From: CAVYEM01 sp963767635
Lineage (GTDB): Bacteria > Vulcanimicrobiota > Vulcanimicrobiia > Vulcanimicrobiales > Vulcanimicrobiaceae
Direction: 5' to 3'
Length of the DNA stretch: 64,000 nt
NCBI GenBank assembly: GCA_963767635.1
Contig: CAVYEM010000001.1
Location: 1,984,001 to 2,048,000, forward strand
Below the pieces are notes generated by a model. That model did no database searches. It was not told where the DNA came from and saw only the letters and a program-made list of their open reading frames with translations. Position numbers and translations under genes: made by a program. Of this stretch, positions 44,563 to 54,758 are shown piece after piece (position 1 is the stretch's first letter; each line of letters starts with the position of its first letter).

Positions 44563-44681
44563 TCCGTATCCTGTATCGGCGGCACGGCGCCGCAGATGCA
44601 CAACGCCCTGCGCGGCGGGGCTGGATCGGCCCTTCGCCGGTTCCAAAATGGCGGCCTTGGGCGTTCAGCGAAAGGGCGCGC

Positions 44682-46676
44682 ATGATAAGCGTCCGAGTAT
44701 CCCTTGTCGTGTTTTTCGCGTGCCTGATTGGAGCCGGCGCAACGACGGCCGGCGCGGCGCCTCGAACGCTGAGCCTGGAAGATTTCCGGCAAGCAGTGTC
44801 GGTGCGTTCGCCGCAGCTATCCCCGGGCGGCAATAAGATCGTGTACGTGCGATCGCGCGTCGATTGGAAAAACGATCGCTACGATACCGAGCTCGTGCTG
44901 GTGGACGTTGCAACGGGCGCGTCACGCGTGCTCACGCGCGAGCGGCTGGGCGTAGCGAAGCCGCGCTGGTCGCCCGATGGTTCCAAGATCGCCTACCTTG
45001 CGCAGCCCGAAGAGAAAAAACCGCCGCAAATCTACGTGTTGCCGATGAACGGCGGAGACTCGCAAAAAATCAGCGACGCAAAACAAGGCGTGGACGGCCT
45101 AGCCTGGCGTCCGGACAGCGCCGCGCTCGCCTACGTTTGCGAGGATGCTCCGAACCAACGCGATCTCAAACGGCACTTGGATGCAGTACTCATCACGGAC
45201 GAGGACTATCTCACCGAAAAGGCGCCGCAGCCGGCGCACCTCTGGATGGTCGATGCTGACGGCACGAACGACGCGCGTTTAAATGCCGGACAATGGAGCG
45301 TCGTGAAGGGTTCGGATCCGGTCTGGTCACCGGACGGCACGCGAATCTTTTATCAGCGCCAGCCCGATCCGATCTTCGCGCACTTCGTTCAACAGACGAC
45401 GTATGCATACGATGTCCGAAGCAAGCAGGACGAACCACTGAACCTCGGCGTGGATTCTGATCCGAGGATCTCGCCGGACGGAACGCTTATCGCGGTAACC
45501 ACGCCTCGCCACGGCAGCTTGTATCTGCAAGACGACGTTTCGGCGCGGTCACTCGTGACCGGAAAAGAACTGTTCTCTTCCCGCACGCTGGATCGCAACG
45601 TTCACTGGTTTGCATGGCTTGCGCAAGGAGGCGGTTTAGCCATCGGCTCTTCCGACGGCGTGCGCGACGTTTTGTGGACGCTGTCCGACCACGGCACGCC
45701 GTTCAAAGTGCAGACCGGCGACGTCGACGTTGCCCCCGATGCAAGCATCGCTCGTGATGGCGGGATTGCGTTCGTCGGCGAACGGCGCGATCGACTGCCC
45801 GACATCTACTATCTCGCGGCCGGCTCGAACGTTCCCAAGCGTCTGAGCGACGAGAACTCTTGGCTGAACGGCTACGCGATTGCGCGTTCCACGCAGATGC
45901 AGTGGACGCTCGACAACGGCATGACGGCATACGGCGTTTTGACGTATCCGATCGGCTACGTGGTTGGGCGCAAGTACCCGCTGGTGCTCGATATTCACGG
46001 CGGTCCGGTCTCGACTTCGACCTGGAACATGAGCGGTTTAGAGGGCGGAACGCTGGCGCAAGTTCTTGGTGCGGACGGCTTTTTGGTGCTGCGCCCCAAT
46101 TACCGCGGCAGCGACAACGAAGGCGACGCGTTTCTGCAAGCGATCGTCGGCGACGTAACCAGCGGCCCGGGTCGCGACAATTTGGCCGCCGTAGAAGCCG
46201 TTCGCAAGATGGGCATCGTGGACGAATCACGCATCGGCGTGTCGGGTTGGTCCGGCGGGGGATTGCAAACCTCGTGGCTGATCGGCCATGCGAATTTTTG
46301 GCGCGCCGCCGTCAGCGGGGCCGCGGTCAACGACTGGTACCAGCAGGCGCTCCTGGCGGACATCAATGAAAACTTCGCGCAGACGTTTTTCGCCGGCGTG
46401 CTGCCGTTCAGCAAACAGGGCAAAGCCGATTATGCAGCACAGTCCCCGATCACCTACGCTGCCCGCGTGAAGACGCCGACGCTGATCTTGAGCGACACCC
46501 GCGATCAACGCGTGCCGGTGTCGCAAGCGTACACATTTTACCACGCGCTGCGCGACCGCGGCGTGCCGGTGAAATTTACGGCGTTTCCGCGATACGGGCA
46601 CTTTCCCAGCGATCCCGTGGGACGCGAGCAGGCACTGCGCGCATGGAGCGACTGGTTTGTGAGGTGGATGAAATGA
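44682..46676 (+). CDS. Exported S9-family prolyl oligopeptidase-like peptidase (copy 1)
   Basis: A 664-residue protein with a signal peptide (ISVRVSLVVFFACLIGAG). The N-terminal ~360 residues have TolB/DPP-IV-like beta-propeller repeats (SPGGNKIVYVRSRVDW, WSPDGSKIAYLA and similar). The C-terminal alpha/beta hydrolase has the elbow GVSGWSGGGLQTSW (Ser524), Asp605 in SDTRDQRVP and His640 in RYGHFPSDP. It is an acylaminoacyl/dipeptidyl-peptidase relative, likely active in the periplasm. AAAGGG precedes the ATG. The stop overlaps the next gene's start (ATGA), and that gene is a paralogue. Confidence 0.92.
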   Translation: MISVRVSLVVFFACLIGAGATTAGAAPRTLSLEDFRQAVSVRSPQLSPGGNKIVYVRSRVDWKNDRYDTELVLVDVATGASRVLTRERLGVAKPRWSPDGSKIAYLAQPEEKKPPQIYVLPMNGGDSQKISDAKQGVDGLAWRPDSAALAYVCEDAPNQRDLKRHLDAVLITDEDYLTEKAPQPAHLWMVDADGTNDARLNAGQWSVVKGSDPVWSPDGTRIFYQRQPDPIFAHFVQQTTYAYDVRSKQDEPLNLGVDSDPRISPDGTLIAVTTPRHGSLYLQDDVSARSLVTGKELFSSRTLDRNVHWFAWLAQGGGLAIGSSDGVRDVLWTLSDHGTPFKVQTGDVDVAPDASIARDGGIAFVGERRDRLPDIYYLAAGSNVPKRLSDENSWLNGYAIARSTQMQWTLDNGMTAYGVLTYPIGYVVGRKYPLVLDIHGGPVSTSTWNMSGLEGGTLAQVLGADGFLVLRPNYRGSDNEGDAFLQAIVGDVTSGPGRDNLAAVEAVRKMGIVDESRIGVSGWSGGGLQTSWLIGHANFWRAAVSGAAVNDWYQQALLADINENFAQTFFAGVLPFSKQGKADYAAQSPITYAARVKTPTLILSDTRDQRVPVSQAYTFYHALRDRGVPVKFTAFPRYGHFPSDPVGREQALRAWSDWFVRWMK

Positions 46677-48619
46677 TGCTGGCCCTGGCTGCTCCGCCCG
46701 CTCACGTTGCGCTGCTTACATTGATCGATCTGCGCCGCACCGTTGCCGTTTCGTCGCCCCGAATATCGCCAAACGGCCGCCGCATCGCGTTTGTTGCGCG
46801 TCACGGCGACTACGATAAGGACGTCATGGTTTCGGACCTCGTCGTCGCCGACGTTGCGACCAAACGGCACCGCACCCTGATCGCCCACGTAGAAGGCTTG
46901 GAAGGCGTAGAATGGTCGCCGGACGGAACGCGCCTTGCGTATACGGCGCGCGCCCAGGCCGATCCGGATGACAAGAGCTCCAAGCCGCAGGAACAAATCT
47001 TCGTGCTGCCGATGAACGGCGGCGCGCCGGTGCAGCTCACGCATGAAGCTGCGGGTGCCGGCGATTTCGACTGGCGTCCGGACGGACGCGCCATTGCGTA
47101 CGCCGCGCACGGACAGCCGAGCAATGAGAAAGCCATCAAGCAGCACGAAGACGCCTTCGATGTGAACGACGAGGCGTGGACCGCACAAGCGGCGCCGCAA
47201 AACGATTTGCTCGCGCAGATTTCCGCAGCCGGCGGCCGCGCGCGCCGTGTCGGAAACGGCGAGTGGAGCGTTGGCGGCGGGTTCACGTACTCGCGCGACG
47301 GGCGCAGCATTTTCGTGACCCGCATTACGGATCATCGCGATCCGAACCGGTTCCTCTCGCGCGAGATCGTGCGCGTGGAGGTTGCATCGGGCAAGACCGT
47401 GCCGATCGCAATGCTGTCGGCAACGCAGTCGGATCCGCTTCGTGCGCGGGATAGCCGCATTGCGTTCGGCGCGGCAAATCGGCGCGGAGCGATGCAGGAA
47501 GAGCTCGCGCTGGCCGATGCAAACGGGATGCACGCTCGCATCATCACCACGCGGCTGGATCGCAATGTCGGCGGCGCCGCGTTCATGCCCGACGATTCGC
47601 TTATCGTCGCCGCCAACGACGGCACGCAGCGCCGTCTGTTTCGGGTGCGCCCGAGCGGCGCGGTCTCGCGGCTCCCGCTGGGCGTGCTGAGTGCGACAAG
47701 CTCGCCCAGCGTTTCTACGTCAGGGACGATCGCGTTCACGGCGGCCTCGCCGTATCGGCCCTCGGAATTGTACGTGCTGCCCGCGCATTCCAACGTGCCC
47801 ATTCGCTTGACCGATTACAACGCGTGGATCGCGCGCTACCGGCTCGGCGTAACGCATTCGATCGCGTGGCACACGTCCGACGGTTTGACGGCGGACGGCG
47901 TCGTTACCACGCCGCCCGGGTGGCGTACGGACTCTCGCGCGCCGCTGGTGCTCTACATCCATGGCGGCCCGACAAGCGCTTCAATCACGGCGTACAGCGG
48001 ATTCGTTCAAGTTCTCGCCGCGCACGGGTGGATCGTCTTTCAGCCGAATTATCGCGGCAGCGACAACCTCGGCCTGACGTATGCGCGCACGACGGTCCCG
48101 CATATCACCAGCGTTCCGGGTGACGATATCGAAACGGGGCTCGCTCGCGTGCTCCGAGCGTACGCCGTGCAAACCTCACGCATCGGCGTATCGGGCTGGA
48201 GCGAAGGCGGCTTGCTCACTTCGTGGCTCATCACGCACGACCGCCGTTGGCGCGCGGCGGTTTCCGGCGCTGCGGTGAACGACTGGACGCAGTACGATGC
48301 AATGAGCGATTCAAAGGATTTTGCACCGCTCTTCATCGGAGCCTCGCCGTGGAGTTCTGCGTCGCAGTACGCGCTGTATGCGTCCGAATCACCGCTCACC
48401 TATGCCTCGAACGTCCGCACGCCGACGTTGATCATGAGTGATGCCGGCGATTATCGCGTGCCCACGCCCCTCGCGTATGAGTTCTATCACGAAGTTCGAG
48501 CGACGGGGACGCCCGTGCAATTCGTGGTGTATCCGGTCGTGGGGCATTTTCCCACGGATCCGGTTCGCGTGGAAGATATTCTGCGGCGCTGGGAGGCGTG
48601 GCTGGCGCGCTATTTGTGA
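46673..48619 (+). CDS. S9-family peptidase (tandem copy 2)
   Basis: A 648-residue paralogue of the preceding gene with the same architecture: propeller repeats (SPNGRRIAFVARHGDYDKD, WSPDGTRLAYTARAQ), then a hydrolase domain with GVSGWSEGGLLTSW (Ser510), a DAGDYRVP acid loop and VVGHFPTDP for the histidine. Its N-terminus (MMLALAAPPAHVALLTLIDL) is a weak signal sequence, so export is less certain than for copy 1. In copy 2 the elbow is W-S-E-G-G instead of W-S-G-G-G. Start codons ATG 46673 or 46676 both fit. Confidence 0.9.
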   Translation: MMLALAAPPAHVALLTLIDLRRTVAVSSPRISPNGRRIAFVARHGDYDKDVMVSDLVVADVATKRHRTLIAHVEGLEGVEWSPDGTRLAYTARAQADPDDKSSKPQEQIFVLPMNGGAPVQLTHEAAGAGDFDWRPDGRAIAYAAHGQPSNEKAIKQHEDAFDVNDEAWTAQAAPQNDLLAQISAAGGRARRVGNGEWSVGGGFTYSRDGRSIFVTRITDHRDPNRFLSREIVRVEVASGKTVPIAMLSATQSDPLRARDSRIAFGAANRRGAMQEELALADANGMHARIITTRLDRNVGGAAFMPDDSLIVAANDGTQRRLFRVRPSGAVSRLPLGVLSATSSPSVSTSGTIAFTAASPYRPSELYVLPAHSNVPIRLTDYNAWIARYRLGVTHSIAWHTSDGLTADGVVTTPPGWRTDSRAPLVLYIHGGPTSASITAYSGFVQVLAAHGWIVFQPNYRGSDNLGLTYARTTVPHITSVPGDDIETGLARVLRAYAVQTSRIGVSGWSEGGLLTSWLITHDRRWRAAVSGAAVNDWTQYDAMSDSKDFAPLFIGASPWSSASQYALYASESPLTYASNVRTPTLIMSDAGDYRVPTPLAYEFYHEVRATGTPVQFVVYPVVGHFPTDPVRVEDILRRWEAWLARYL

Positions 48620-48627
48620 AAGCGACG

Positions 48628-48870
48628 TTGTCATGGTCAGCCGCAAATTGTCATGGTGAGCCTGTCGAACCATGGCAATTTTGTCATGGTGCGCCTAATC
48701 TTGTCATGGTGAGCCCTTCGGCAAGCTCAGGACAGGCTCTGTCGAACCATGGCTGAGCGAAGGCGAAGCCTTTCTTTTTAACGCGCTTCGCCGTCGCTTA
48801 GCGTTTCGAAGCCTGTGCTGAGCGCAGTCGAAGCGACAGGCTCAGAATGACAAGGCGGGGGCTCAGAATG
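48628..48870. repeat. Block of short intergenic repeats
   Basis: TTGTCATGGT occurs four times (near 48629, 48649, 48682 and 48701). GTCGAACCATGG follows twice, and the inverted sense is represented by GCTCAGAATGACAA twice (near 48840 and 48860). The element GCCCTTCGGCAAGCTCAGG and CAGTCGAAGCGACAGGCTCA are typical of dispersed bacterial intergenic repeats. They occupy the whole gap between the convergent S9 peptidase and oppF genes. Confidence 0.75.
48753..48801. terminator. Long imperfect hairpin in the repeat block
   Basis: CTGAGCGAAGGCGAAGC (48753-48769) pairs with GCTTCGCCGTCGCTTAG (48785-48801) with two or three mismatches. The loop contains TTTCTTTTT. It could terminate transcription from both convergent genes. 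Confidence 0.5.
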
Positions 48871-48883
48871 ACAACGGCAAAAA

Positions 48884-50010
48884 CTATTCGCCGGTTTGAG
48901 AACCGGGCTCCACGACTACGGCACCTGCTCGCGTTCCCACGTCGCTGGCAATATCGGGCGCTTTGCCGCCGTGCTCTTCAACCCAATGGCACGCCGCGAA
49001 ATGACCGGGCCGGTATTCGTTGAAGGGCGGAATTTCGACTTTGCATCGCTCGAACGCGATCGGGCAACGCGTATGAAAGCGGCATCCCGACGGCGGATTC
49101 ACCGGTGAAGGAATGTCGCCTGTAAGCACGATGCGCTTTCGGCGCTTCTCCACATGCGGATCCGGTATCGGAATCGCGGAAAGAAGCGACTGCGTGTACG
49201 GGTGCAGGGGCTCTTGGTACAAATCGTCGCGATTCGCTAACTCCATGATCTTTCCGACGTACATCACGGCGACGCGCGTGGAGATGTGCCGAACGACCGA
49301 AAGATCGTGCGCGATAAACAGGTAGGTCAGCCCCAGCCGCTGCTGCAGGTCTTCCAGCAAATTGATGACCTGCGCTTGAATCGAAACGTCCAGCGCAGAA
49401 ACCGGCTCGTCGCACACGATGAACTTTGGATTGACCGCGAGTGCGCGGGCGATGCCGACGCGCTGGCGCTGACCACCGGAAAATTCGTGCGGATACCGAT
49501 TGGCGTGATAGGGCTGCAATCCCACCAGCCGCAGCAGCTCTTGAACGCGCGCGCCCACGCCCTTGCCCTGGGCGAGCTTGTGAATCTTCAGCGGTTCGCC
49601 GACGATGTCGCCCACGGTCATGCGAGGGTTGAGTGACGCGAAGGGATCTTGAAAAATGATCTGCATCTCTTTGCGCAGCTTGCGGATCTCTTCGCGGCTG
49701 CAATTCAAGATGTGCTTGCCGTCGAAGACGATCTCTCCGCTGGTTGCGGGCAGCAACCGCAAGAGCACCCTGCCGATCGTTGTTTTGCCCGAACCGGATT
49801 CACCGACTAATCCCAGCGTTTCGCCCGGCGAAATTGCAAAATCTACGCCGTCGACGGCTTTGACGTCGCCGATATGCCGCGAGAGCAGCCCCGCGTGAAT
49901 TGGAAAGTACTTGAACAGATCGGTGACTTCGACGAGGGCGACCTTGCCGTCGACCGGCTCGGGGCGCCCCGAAGGGCTCACCGCGATCTCGCCGGAGACG
50001 GCTCTATCGG

Positions 50011-50014
<4 letters not shown>
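48884..50014 (-). CDS. oppF: Oligopeptide/dipeptide ABC transporter ATPase, OppF-like
   Basis: A 376-residue ATPase. It has Walker A GESGSGKTTI (71-80), Q-loop IIFQDPFASLNPRM, signature FSGGQRQRVGIARALAV, Walker B FIVCDEPVSALDVSIQAQ and the OppF C-terminal zinc-type Cys-rich segment (GCRFHTRCPIAFERCKVEIP). It would energise peptide or nickel uptake together with OppD. No permease or binding protein is in the window. It overlaps oppD by 4 nt (GTGA). The repeat block lies just downstream. Confidence 0.95.
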
Positions 50015-51069
<1,055 letters not shown>

Positions 51070-51084
51070 TCGGCGGGGCTGCTG

Positions 51085-51480
51085 CTAGATGCCGGTCAGC
51101 GAGAGGATCGTGCCGATGAGCACGAACGCCACGGCGGCCACGCCGGTAACCCGCTTGAGCTGCTCCTCGGCACCGGGTCGTCCGTAGGCAGATTCGACGC
51201 GGCCCCCAATCGTGCCGGAGAGTCCCTCCTGCTTGGTGGTCTGCGCGGCCAGCAATGCGATGAGACCTAGGGCCGAGACGATGAAGAGTGCGGCCAGCGT
51301 GTGCGTGAGCCACCCCGCATGCTGCTGAAACCACGTCTGATGCAGATAGTTCAGACCCGGCTGGACTCGCAGCGGCCCGGGCGTGGGGACATTGCTCAGG
51401 GGAACCCGGATCGGTGCGGCGGCGGCGGCCGCCGTGGCTTTAGCGGCGGGAGCCGCTGCGGCGAGCAGCTGAGAAATCAA
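51085..51480 (-). CDS. secG: Preprotein translocase subunit SecG
   Basis: A 131-residue protein. The first ~55 residues form an Ala/Pro-rich leader with a hydrophobic patch. Two membrane helices follow (TLAALFIVSALGLIALLAA and GVAAVAFVLIGTILSLTGI) around the conserved cytosolic loop TTKQEGLSGTIGG. SecG assists SecYEG-mediated export. The TTG at 51478-51480 has AGGAG eight nucleotides upstream, which supports it over the ATG at 51537, which would overlap dxs. It is longer than typical SecG (~75 residues) because of the N-terminal extension. Confidence 0.85.
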   Translation of the reverse strand: MISQLLAAAAPAAKATAAAAAAPIRVPLSNVPTPGPLRVQPGLNYLHQTWFQQHAGWLTHTLAALFIVSALGLIALLAAQTTKQEGLSGTIGGRVESAYGRPGAEEQLKRVTGVAAVAFVLIGTILSLTGI

Positions 51481-51514
51481 ACTGGAGACTCCTAGGAAAA
51501 CTCGGGCAATCCTA

Positions 51515-53551
51515 TCACGGACGCGCCGGCGCCACAACGACGCTGGCTATTCGCGCGGCCACGTGCTCTCCGGTCAAACCGAACAACGCGCGCTGTTTGG
51601 GCTGCGCATCCTGCGCGACCAGCGCGTTGTTCGGAACACCGATCCGCTCGACAGTCAGGCCAAGCCCGTGATCCGAAACGAATTCTACGACCGCCGACCC
51701 CAACCCGCCTGCGAGCGAGTGTTCTTCTAGCGTAAGGACGTGGGCATGATTCTCCGCCAGCTCGAGCAGCAGCGCCTCGTCCAAGGGCTTGGCGAAGCGC
51801 ATGTTCACGACAGTCGGTAACGCCTCAAGAGCCATGTCCGGTTCACTCCCCGCCGTCACTTCTCCATGCGTGCAGGGACTGCCGGCGTGACGGCCGTTGG
51901 AGTTTTTCCGGCGGCCGTTGCCTTGGACGACCTCCCCGCGGCTGCTGCGGCTGGTTTGTTCGCCTCGGCAAAGCAAATCGTACGCGTCCAGCGCGACGTC
52001 GACGGTGTTGCCGTATGCCAAAATTGCCACTTCCGAGCCGCGGCGCAACACTTCTGCGCGTCCGTGCACGATCGGCGATATGCCGTCGCGGTGCTTGCCG
52101 CTGGTCGAACCGCGCGGATATCTGATCGCAGCCGGCCCCTTCAGCGTGAGCGCGTGTTCCAGCATGGGCAGCAGCTCGTCTTCGTTGCGCGGCGCCATAA
52201 CGGTGACGTTGGGAAGCGTGCGCATATACGCAATGTCGTACAGCCCCATGTGCGTGGGCCCGTCATCGCCGACGAATCCCGCGCGATCCATGCAAAAAAC
52301 GACCGGAAGGTTCTGAATGCACACGTCGTGCACGATCTGGTCGTACGCTCGTTGTAAAAACGTGGAGTAGATTGCGCACACCGGCCGTAGACCGCTCGTC
52401 GCCGCGCCTGCGGCGAAACACACAGCGTGCGCTTCCGCTATGCCTACGTCGAAATAGCGATCCGGAAACGTTTTGCCGAATTTGGCCAGTCCCGTGCCGT
52501 CGGGCATGGCGGCGGTGATGCCGATAACGCGCGAATCCCGTCCACCCACGGAGATCATGGCTTCTCCGAAGGCTTGCGAGAACGTGGCAGGCGCATCGGC
52601 CTTCTTGATGACTTGACCGTTGGATTTATCGAATGCGCCTAAACCGTGGAAGGTGCGCGCGTCCTTCTCGGCCGGTTCGTAGCCCTTGCCTTTGATCGTG
52701 CGCACGTGCAGCAGCACGGCGCGGGGAATCGCCTTTGCCGTATTCAGCGCGTCGACCACGGCGTCGTAGTTGTGGCCGTCGATCGGCCCCATGTATCGAA
52801 AACCGAGTTCCTCGAAGATCACCGCTGCCTTTTCGGCCGGCGCGATGAACCGCATGGCGCCCAGTTCGGCGGACTCGAACGCCTTTTTCGCCATGCCGCC
52901 CAGCGGCAAATGATCGAGCACCGTTTTCCCCGTTGCACGCGCCAGGTTCGCGAGCGGTTTGCTGCGCAACACGGACAGGTAGGAGGCAATCGATCCGACG
53001 TTGGGTGCGATCGACATCTCGTTGTCGTTGAGCACGACGATGAAGTTCGAACGCAATTGCCCGGCATTGTTGATCGCTTCGTAGGCCAAGCCGCCCGTCA
53101 GCGCGCCGTCACCCAGCACGGCGACGATCGTGTCGCTCGTCTTGGCTAAATCGCGTGCTTTAACCATGCCGAGCGCCGATGAAACGCTGGTGCTGGCGTG
53201 ACCCGCGCCGAAGCAGTCGAATTCGGATTCGCTGCGCATCGCAAAGCCGGAGATTCCGCCGCCTTTGCGGATAGTCGAGAAACGGCCGCGTCGTCCGGTG
53301 AGCAGTTTGTGCACGTAGGCTTGATGGCTAACATCCCAGACGATCCGGTCGGCGGGAAGATCCAGCACGCGATGCAGCGCGAGCGTGAGCTCGACCACGC
53401 CCAGATTGGGGGCTAGGTGGCCGCCGTTCTGCGCGCAAACGGCAATGAGTTCGTCGCGAATTTCCTGCGCCAGCGTATCGATCTGGGGACGGCTGAGATG
53501 CTTGAGGTCGGCCGGCGAGTCGATGCGTTCGAGGACCATATCAGTGGGCAT
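51515..53551 (-). CDS. dxs: 1-Deoxy-D-xylulose-5-phosphate synthase, with an in-frame insertion
   Basis: A 678-residue transketolase-like enzyme that joins pyruvate and glyceraldehyde-3-phosphate at the first committed step of the MEP isoprenoid route. It has GRRGRFSTIRKGGGISGF, the GAGHASTS loop, the thiamine-diphosphate motif GDGALTGGLAYEAINNAG (147-164), and HMGLYDIAYMRTLPNVTVMA in the pyrimidine-binding half. The C-terminal domain is interrupted at about residues 526-570 by an unusual segment. Sequence before and after is continuous with the family (YDLLC and TVVNMRFAKPLDE). Insertion aside, length and motifs are normal. It leads the run dxs-secG-oppD-oppF; the PAP2 gene is divergent. Confidence 0.95.
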   Translation of the reverse strand: MPTDMVLERIDSPADLKHLSRPQIDTLAQEIRDELIAVCAQNGGHLAPNLGVVELTLALHRVLDLPADRIVWDVSHQAYVHKLLTGRRGRFSTIRKGGGISGFAMRSESEFDCFGAGHASTSVSSALGMVKARDLAKTSDTIVAVLGDGALTGGLAYEAINNAGQLRSNFIVVLNDNEMSIAPNVGSIASYLSVLRSKPLANLARATGKTVLDHLPLGGMAKKAFESAELGAMRFIAPAEKAAVIFEELGFRYMGPIDGHNYDAVVDALNTAKAIPRAVLLHVRTIKGKGYEPAEKDARTFHGLGAFDKSNGQVIKKADAPATFSQAFGEAMISVGGRDSRVIGITAAMPDGTGLAKFGKTFPDRYFDVGIAEAHAVCFAAGAATSGLRPVCAIYSTFLQRAYDQIVHDVCIQNLPVVFCMDRAGFVGDDGPTHMGLYDIAYMRTLPNVTVMAPRNEDELLPMLEHALTLKGPAAIRYPRGSTSGKHRDGISPIVHGRAEVLRRGSEVAILAYGNTVDVALDAYDLLCRGEQTSRSSRGEVVQGNGRRKNSNGRHAGSPCTHGEVTAGSEPDMALEALPTVVNMRFAKPLDEALLLELAENHAHVLTLEEHSLAGGLGSAVVEFVSDHGLGLTVERIGVPNNALVAQDAQPKQRALFGLTGEHVAARIASVVVAPARP
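51846..51975. repeat. Palindrome-containing insertion inside dxs
   Basis: About 130 bases, a multiple of three, encode an Arg/Ser/Gly-rich stretch (SRSSRGEVVQGNGRRKNSN, HAGSPCTHGEV) absent from normal Dxs. It contains two inverted repeats: GCCGTCAC/GTGACGGC (51852-51859 with 51887-51894) and ACGGCCG/CGGCCGT (51890-51896 with 51912-51918). This looks like an in-frame mobile palindromic element. Confidence 0.55.
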
Positions 53552-53655
53552 GCTTTTCGGTTACCCAGATTAGCCTCTCCTCTGCCGCCGAGGCGCGAAC
53601 TCGCAATGAGCAAGGCCAACAGGCGCGGGAAAGCGGATGGCGGAAGCGGCAACGA

Positions 53656-54267
53656 GTGAAGAACCGCCGCGTCTGGCGCGATCTCGCGCGTATTCTCTCG
53701 ACGATCTTCAATCCTTTTTTGACCGCGCTGGCCCTGTTCATGATCCTCTCGCACATTCGCGCGCGTACGACGGAAGAGTTCTGGTGGATGCTTTTTTTGA
53801 GCACGTTCTTCACGTCGATCGGGCCGATGCTCTTCATCTTCTGGCTGTACGCAAGCGATCGCATCTCGGATCTCGACATGTCGGTGCGAGAAGAACGCCA
53901 AAAGGTTTTCAGCGTTTTCGTCGTCTTCTATCTGCTGGGAACTGTAACGCTGTGGCTAGTCCACGCCCCCACGCTGCTCATCGCAACGATGGCGGGCTAC
54001 ACGCTGGCGACAATCGTCGTGCAGTTCATCACCCGGTATTGGAAAATCAGCACGCATGCCCTGGGCATTACCGCGCCGCTCGTGGCACTGAGCTTGCTGT
54101 ATGGCCGGCAGCCGCTGCCGTTTCTCCCGCTGATTCCGGCGGTGTGCTGGGCGCGCGTCTATTTAAAAGCGCACACGGTAGCGCAGGTGCTCGCGGGCTC
54201 CGCGCTGGCAGTCGCCAGCGTCGCGTTCTTCTTTTGGGCGTTCCATGTCAGAACGCTCTCGTGGTAA
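53656..54267 (+). CDS. PAP2-type membrane phosphatase
   Basis: A 203-residue protein with about six membrane helices, starting at GTG 53656 (VKNRRVWRDLARILSTIFNP). A PAP2-like core is indicated by the K-I-S-T-H-A segment (RYWKISTHALGITAPLVALS), corresponding to the family's S-x-x-x-H motif, and by the following PLIPAVCWARVYLKAHTVAQ with the R-x5-H motif. The family dephosphorylates lipid diphosphates such as undecaprenyl diphosphate or phosphatidate. It is divergent from dxs, so an isoprenoid-lipid link is possible but not shown. Confidence 0.7.
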   Translation: MKNRRVWRDLARILSTIFNPFLTALALFMILSHIRARTTEEFWWMLFLSTFFTSIGPMLFIFWLYASDRISDLDMSVREERQKVFSVFVVFYLLGTVTLWLVHAPTLLIATMAGYTLATIVVQFITRYWKISTHALGITAPLVALSLLYGRQPLPFLPLIPAVCWARVYLKAHTVAQVLAGSALAVASVAFFFWAFHVRTLSW

Positions 54268-54302
54268 ACGCCGGAGCCCGCGAGCGAACCCGCGAGCGTT
54301 AT

Positions 54303-54620
54303 CTAACGATAACTGGGGCGGCTGGCGAAACAGTCGCGGCAGTACACCGGCTTGTCGCCGCGTGGCTGGAACGGAACTTCCGCTACGCCGCCGCACTGGC
54401 TGCAGGTGGCTTTGAACATCTCGCGCCGGGCGCCCCCGCCATAGCCGCTTCCGCCACCGCTGCCGCCCTGCGGGCGGGACGATTTGCGGGCCGCGCGGCA
54501 ATCGCTGCAGCGGCTGGGCTTGTTGGTAAAGCCTTTGCTCGCGAAAAATTCTTGTTCGCTTGCGGTGAACGGGAAAGAACGCCCGCAATCAACGCAATTG
54601 AGCGTTTCATCTGAGTACAT
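54303..54620 (-). CDS. Zinc-ribbon domain protein
   Basis: A 105-residue protein with two zinc-ribbon halves. CVDCGRSFPFTASEQEFFAS and RCSDCRAARK form the first; after a glycine/serine-rich linker (GGSGGGSGYGGG), ATCSQCGGVAEVPFQP and VYCRDCFASR form the second. All eight cysteines expected to bind zinc are present. Such cytosolic zinc-binding proteins of unknown function are common in environmental bacteria. It is downstream of infA on the same strand with a 138-base gap; nothing else was seen in that gap. Confidence 0.85.
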   Translation of the reverse strand: MYSDETLNCVDCGRSFPFTASEQEFFASKGFTNKPSRCSDCRAARKSSRPQGGSGGGSGYGGGARREMFKATCSQCGGVAEVPFQPRGDKPVYCRDCFASRPSYR

Positions 54621-54758
54621 GAACGAGTCTCCTAACTCTTATCGTGGATTGGTGTTTTGGGATTCGACTCGCCAGTACTTGGAACGTAAACCGCAAACTT
54701 CGAAGCCGTAACGGAACGCTAAACACTAGAGAGCGCCAAGTGGTTGCAGGAACACGCG

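Noticed and set aside
48628..48870. Possible CRISPR array because of repeated TTGTCATGGT.
   Set aside because: Spacing is irregular (20-33 nt), copies are short, orientation is mixed and no cas genes are nearby.
54621..54758. Possible tRNA-like GATTCGACTC segment.
   Set aside because: No acceptor stem or anticodon arm can be folded around it.
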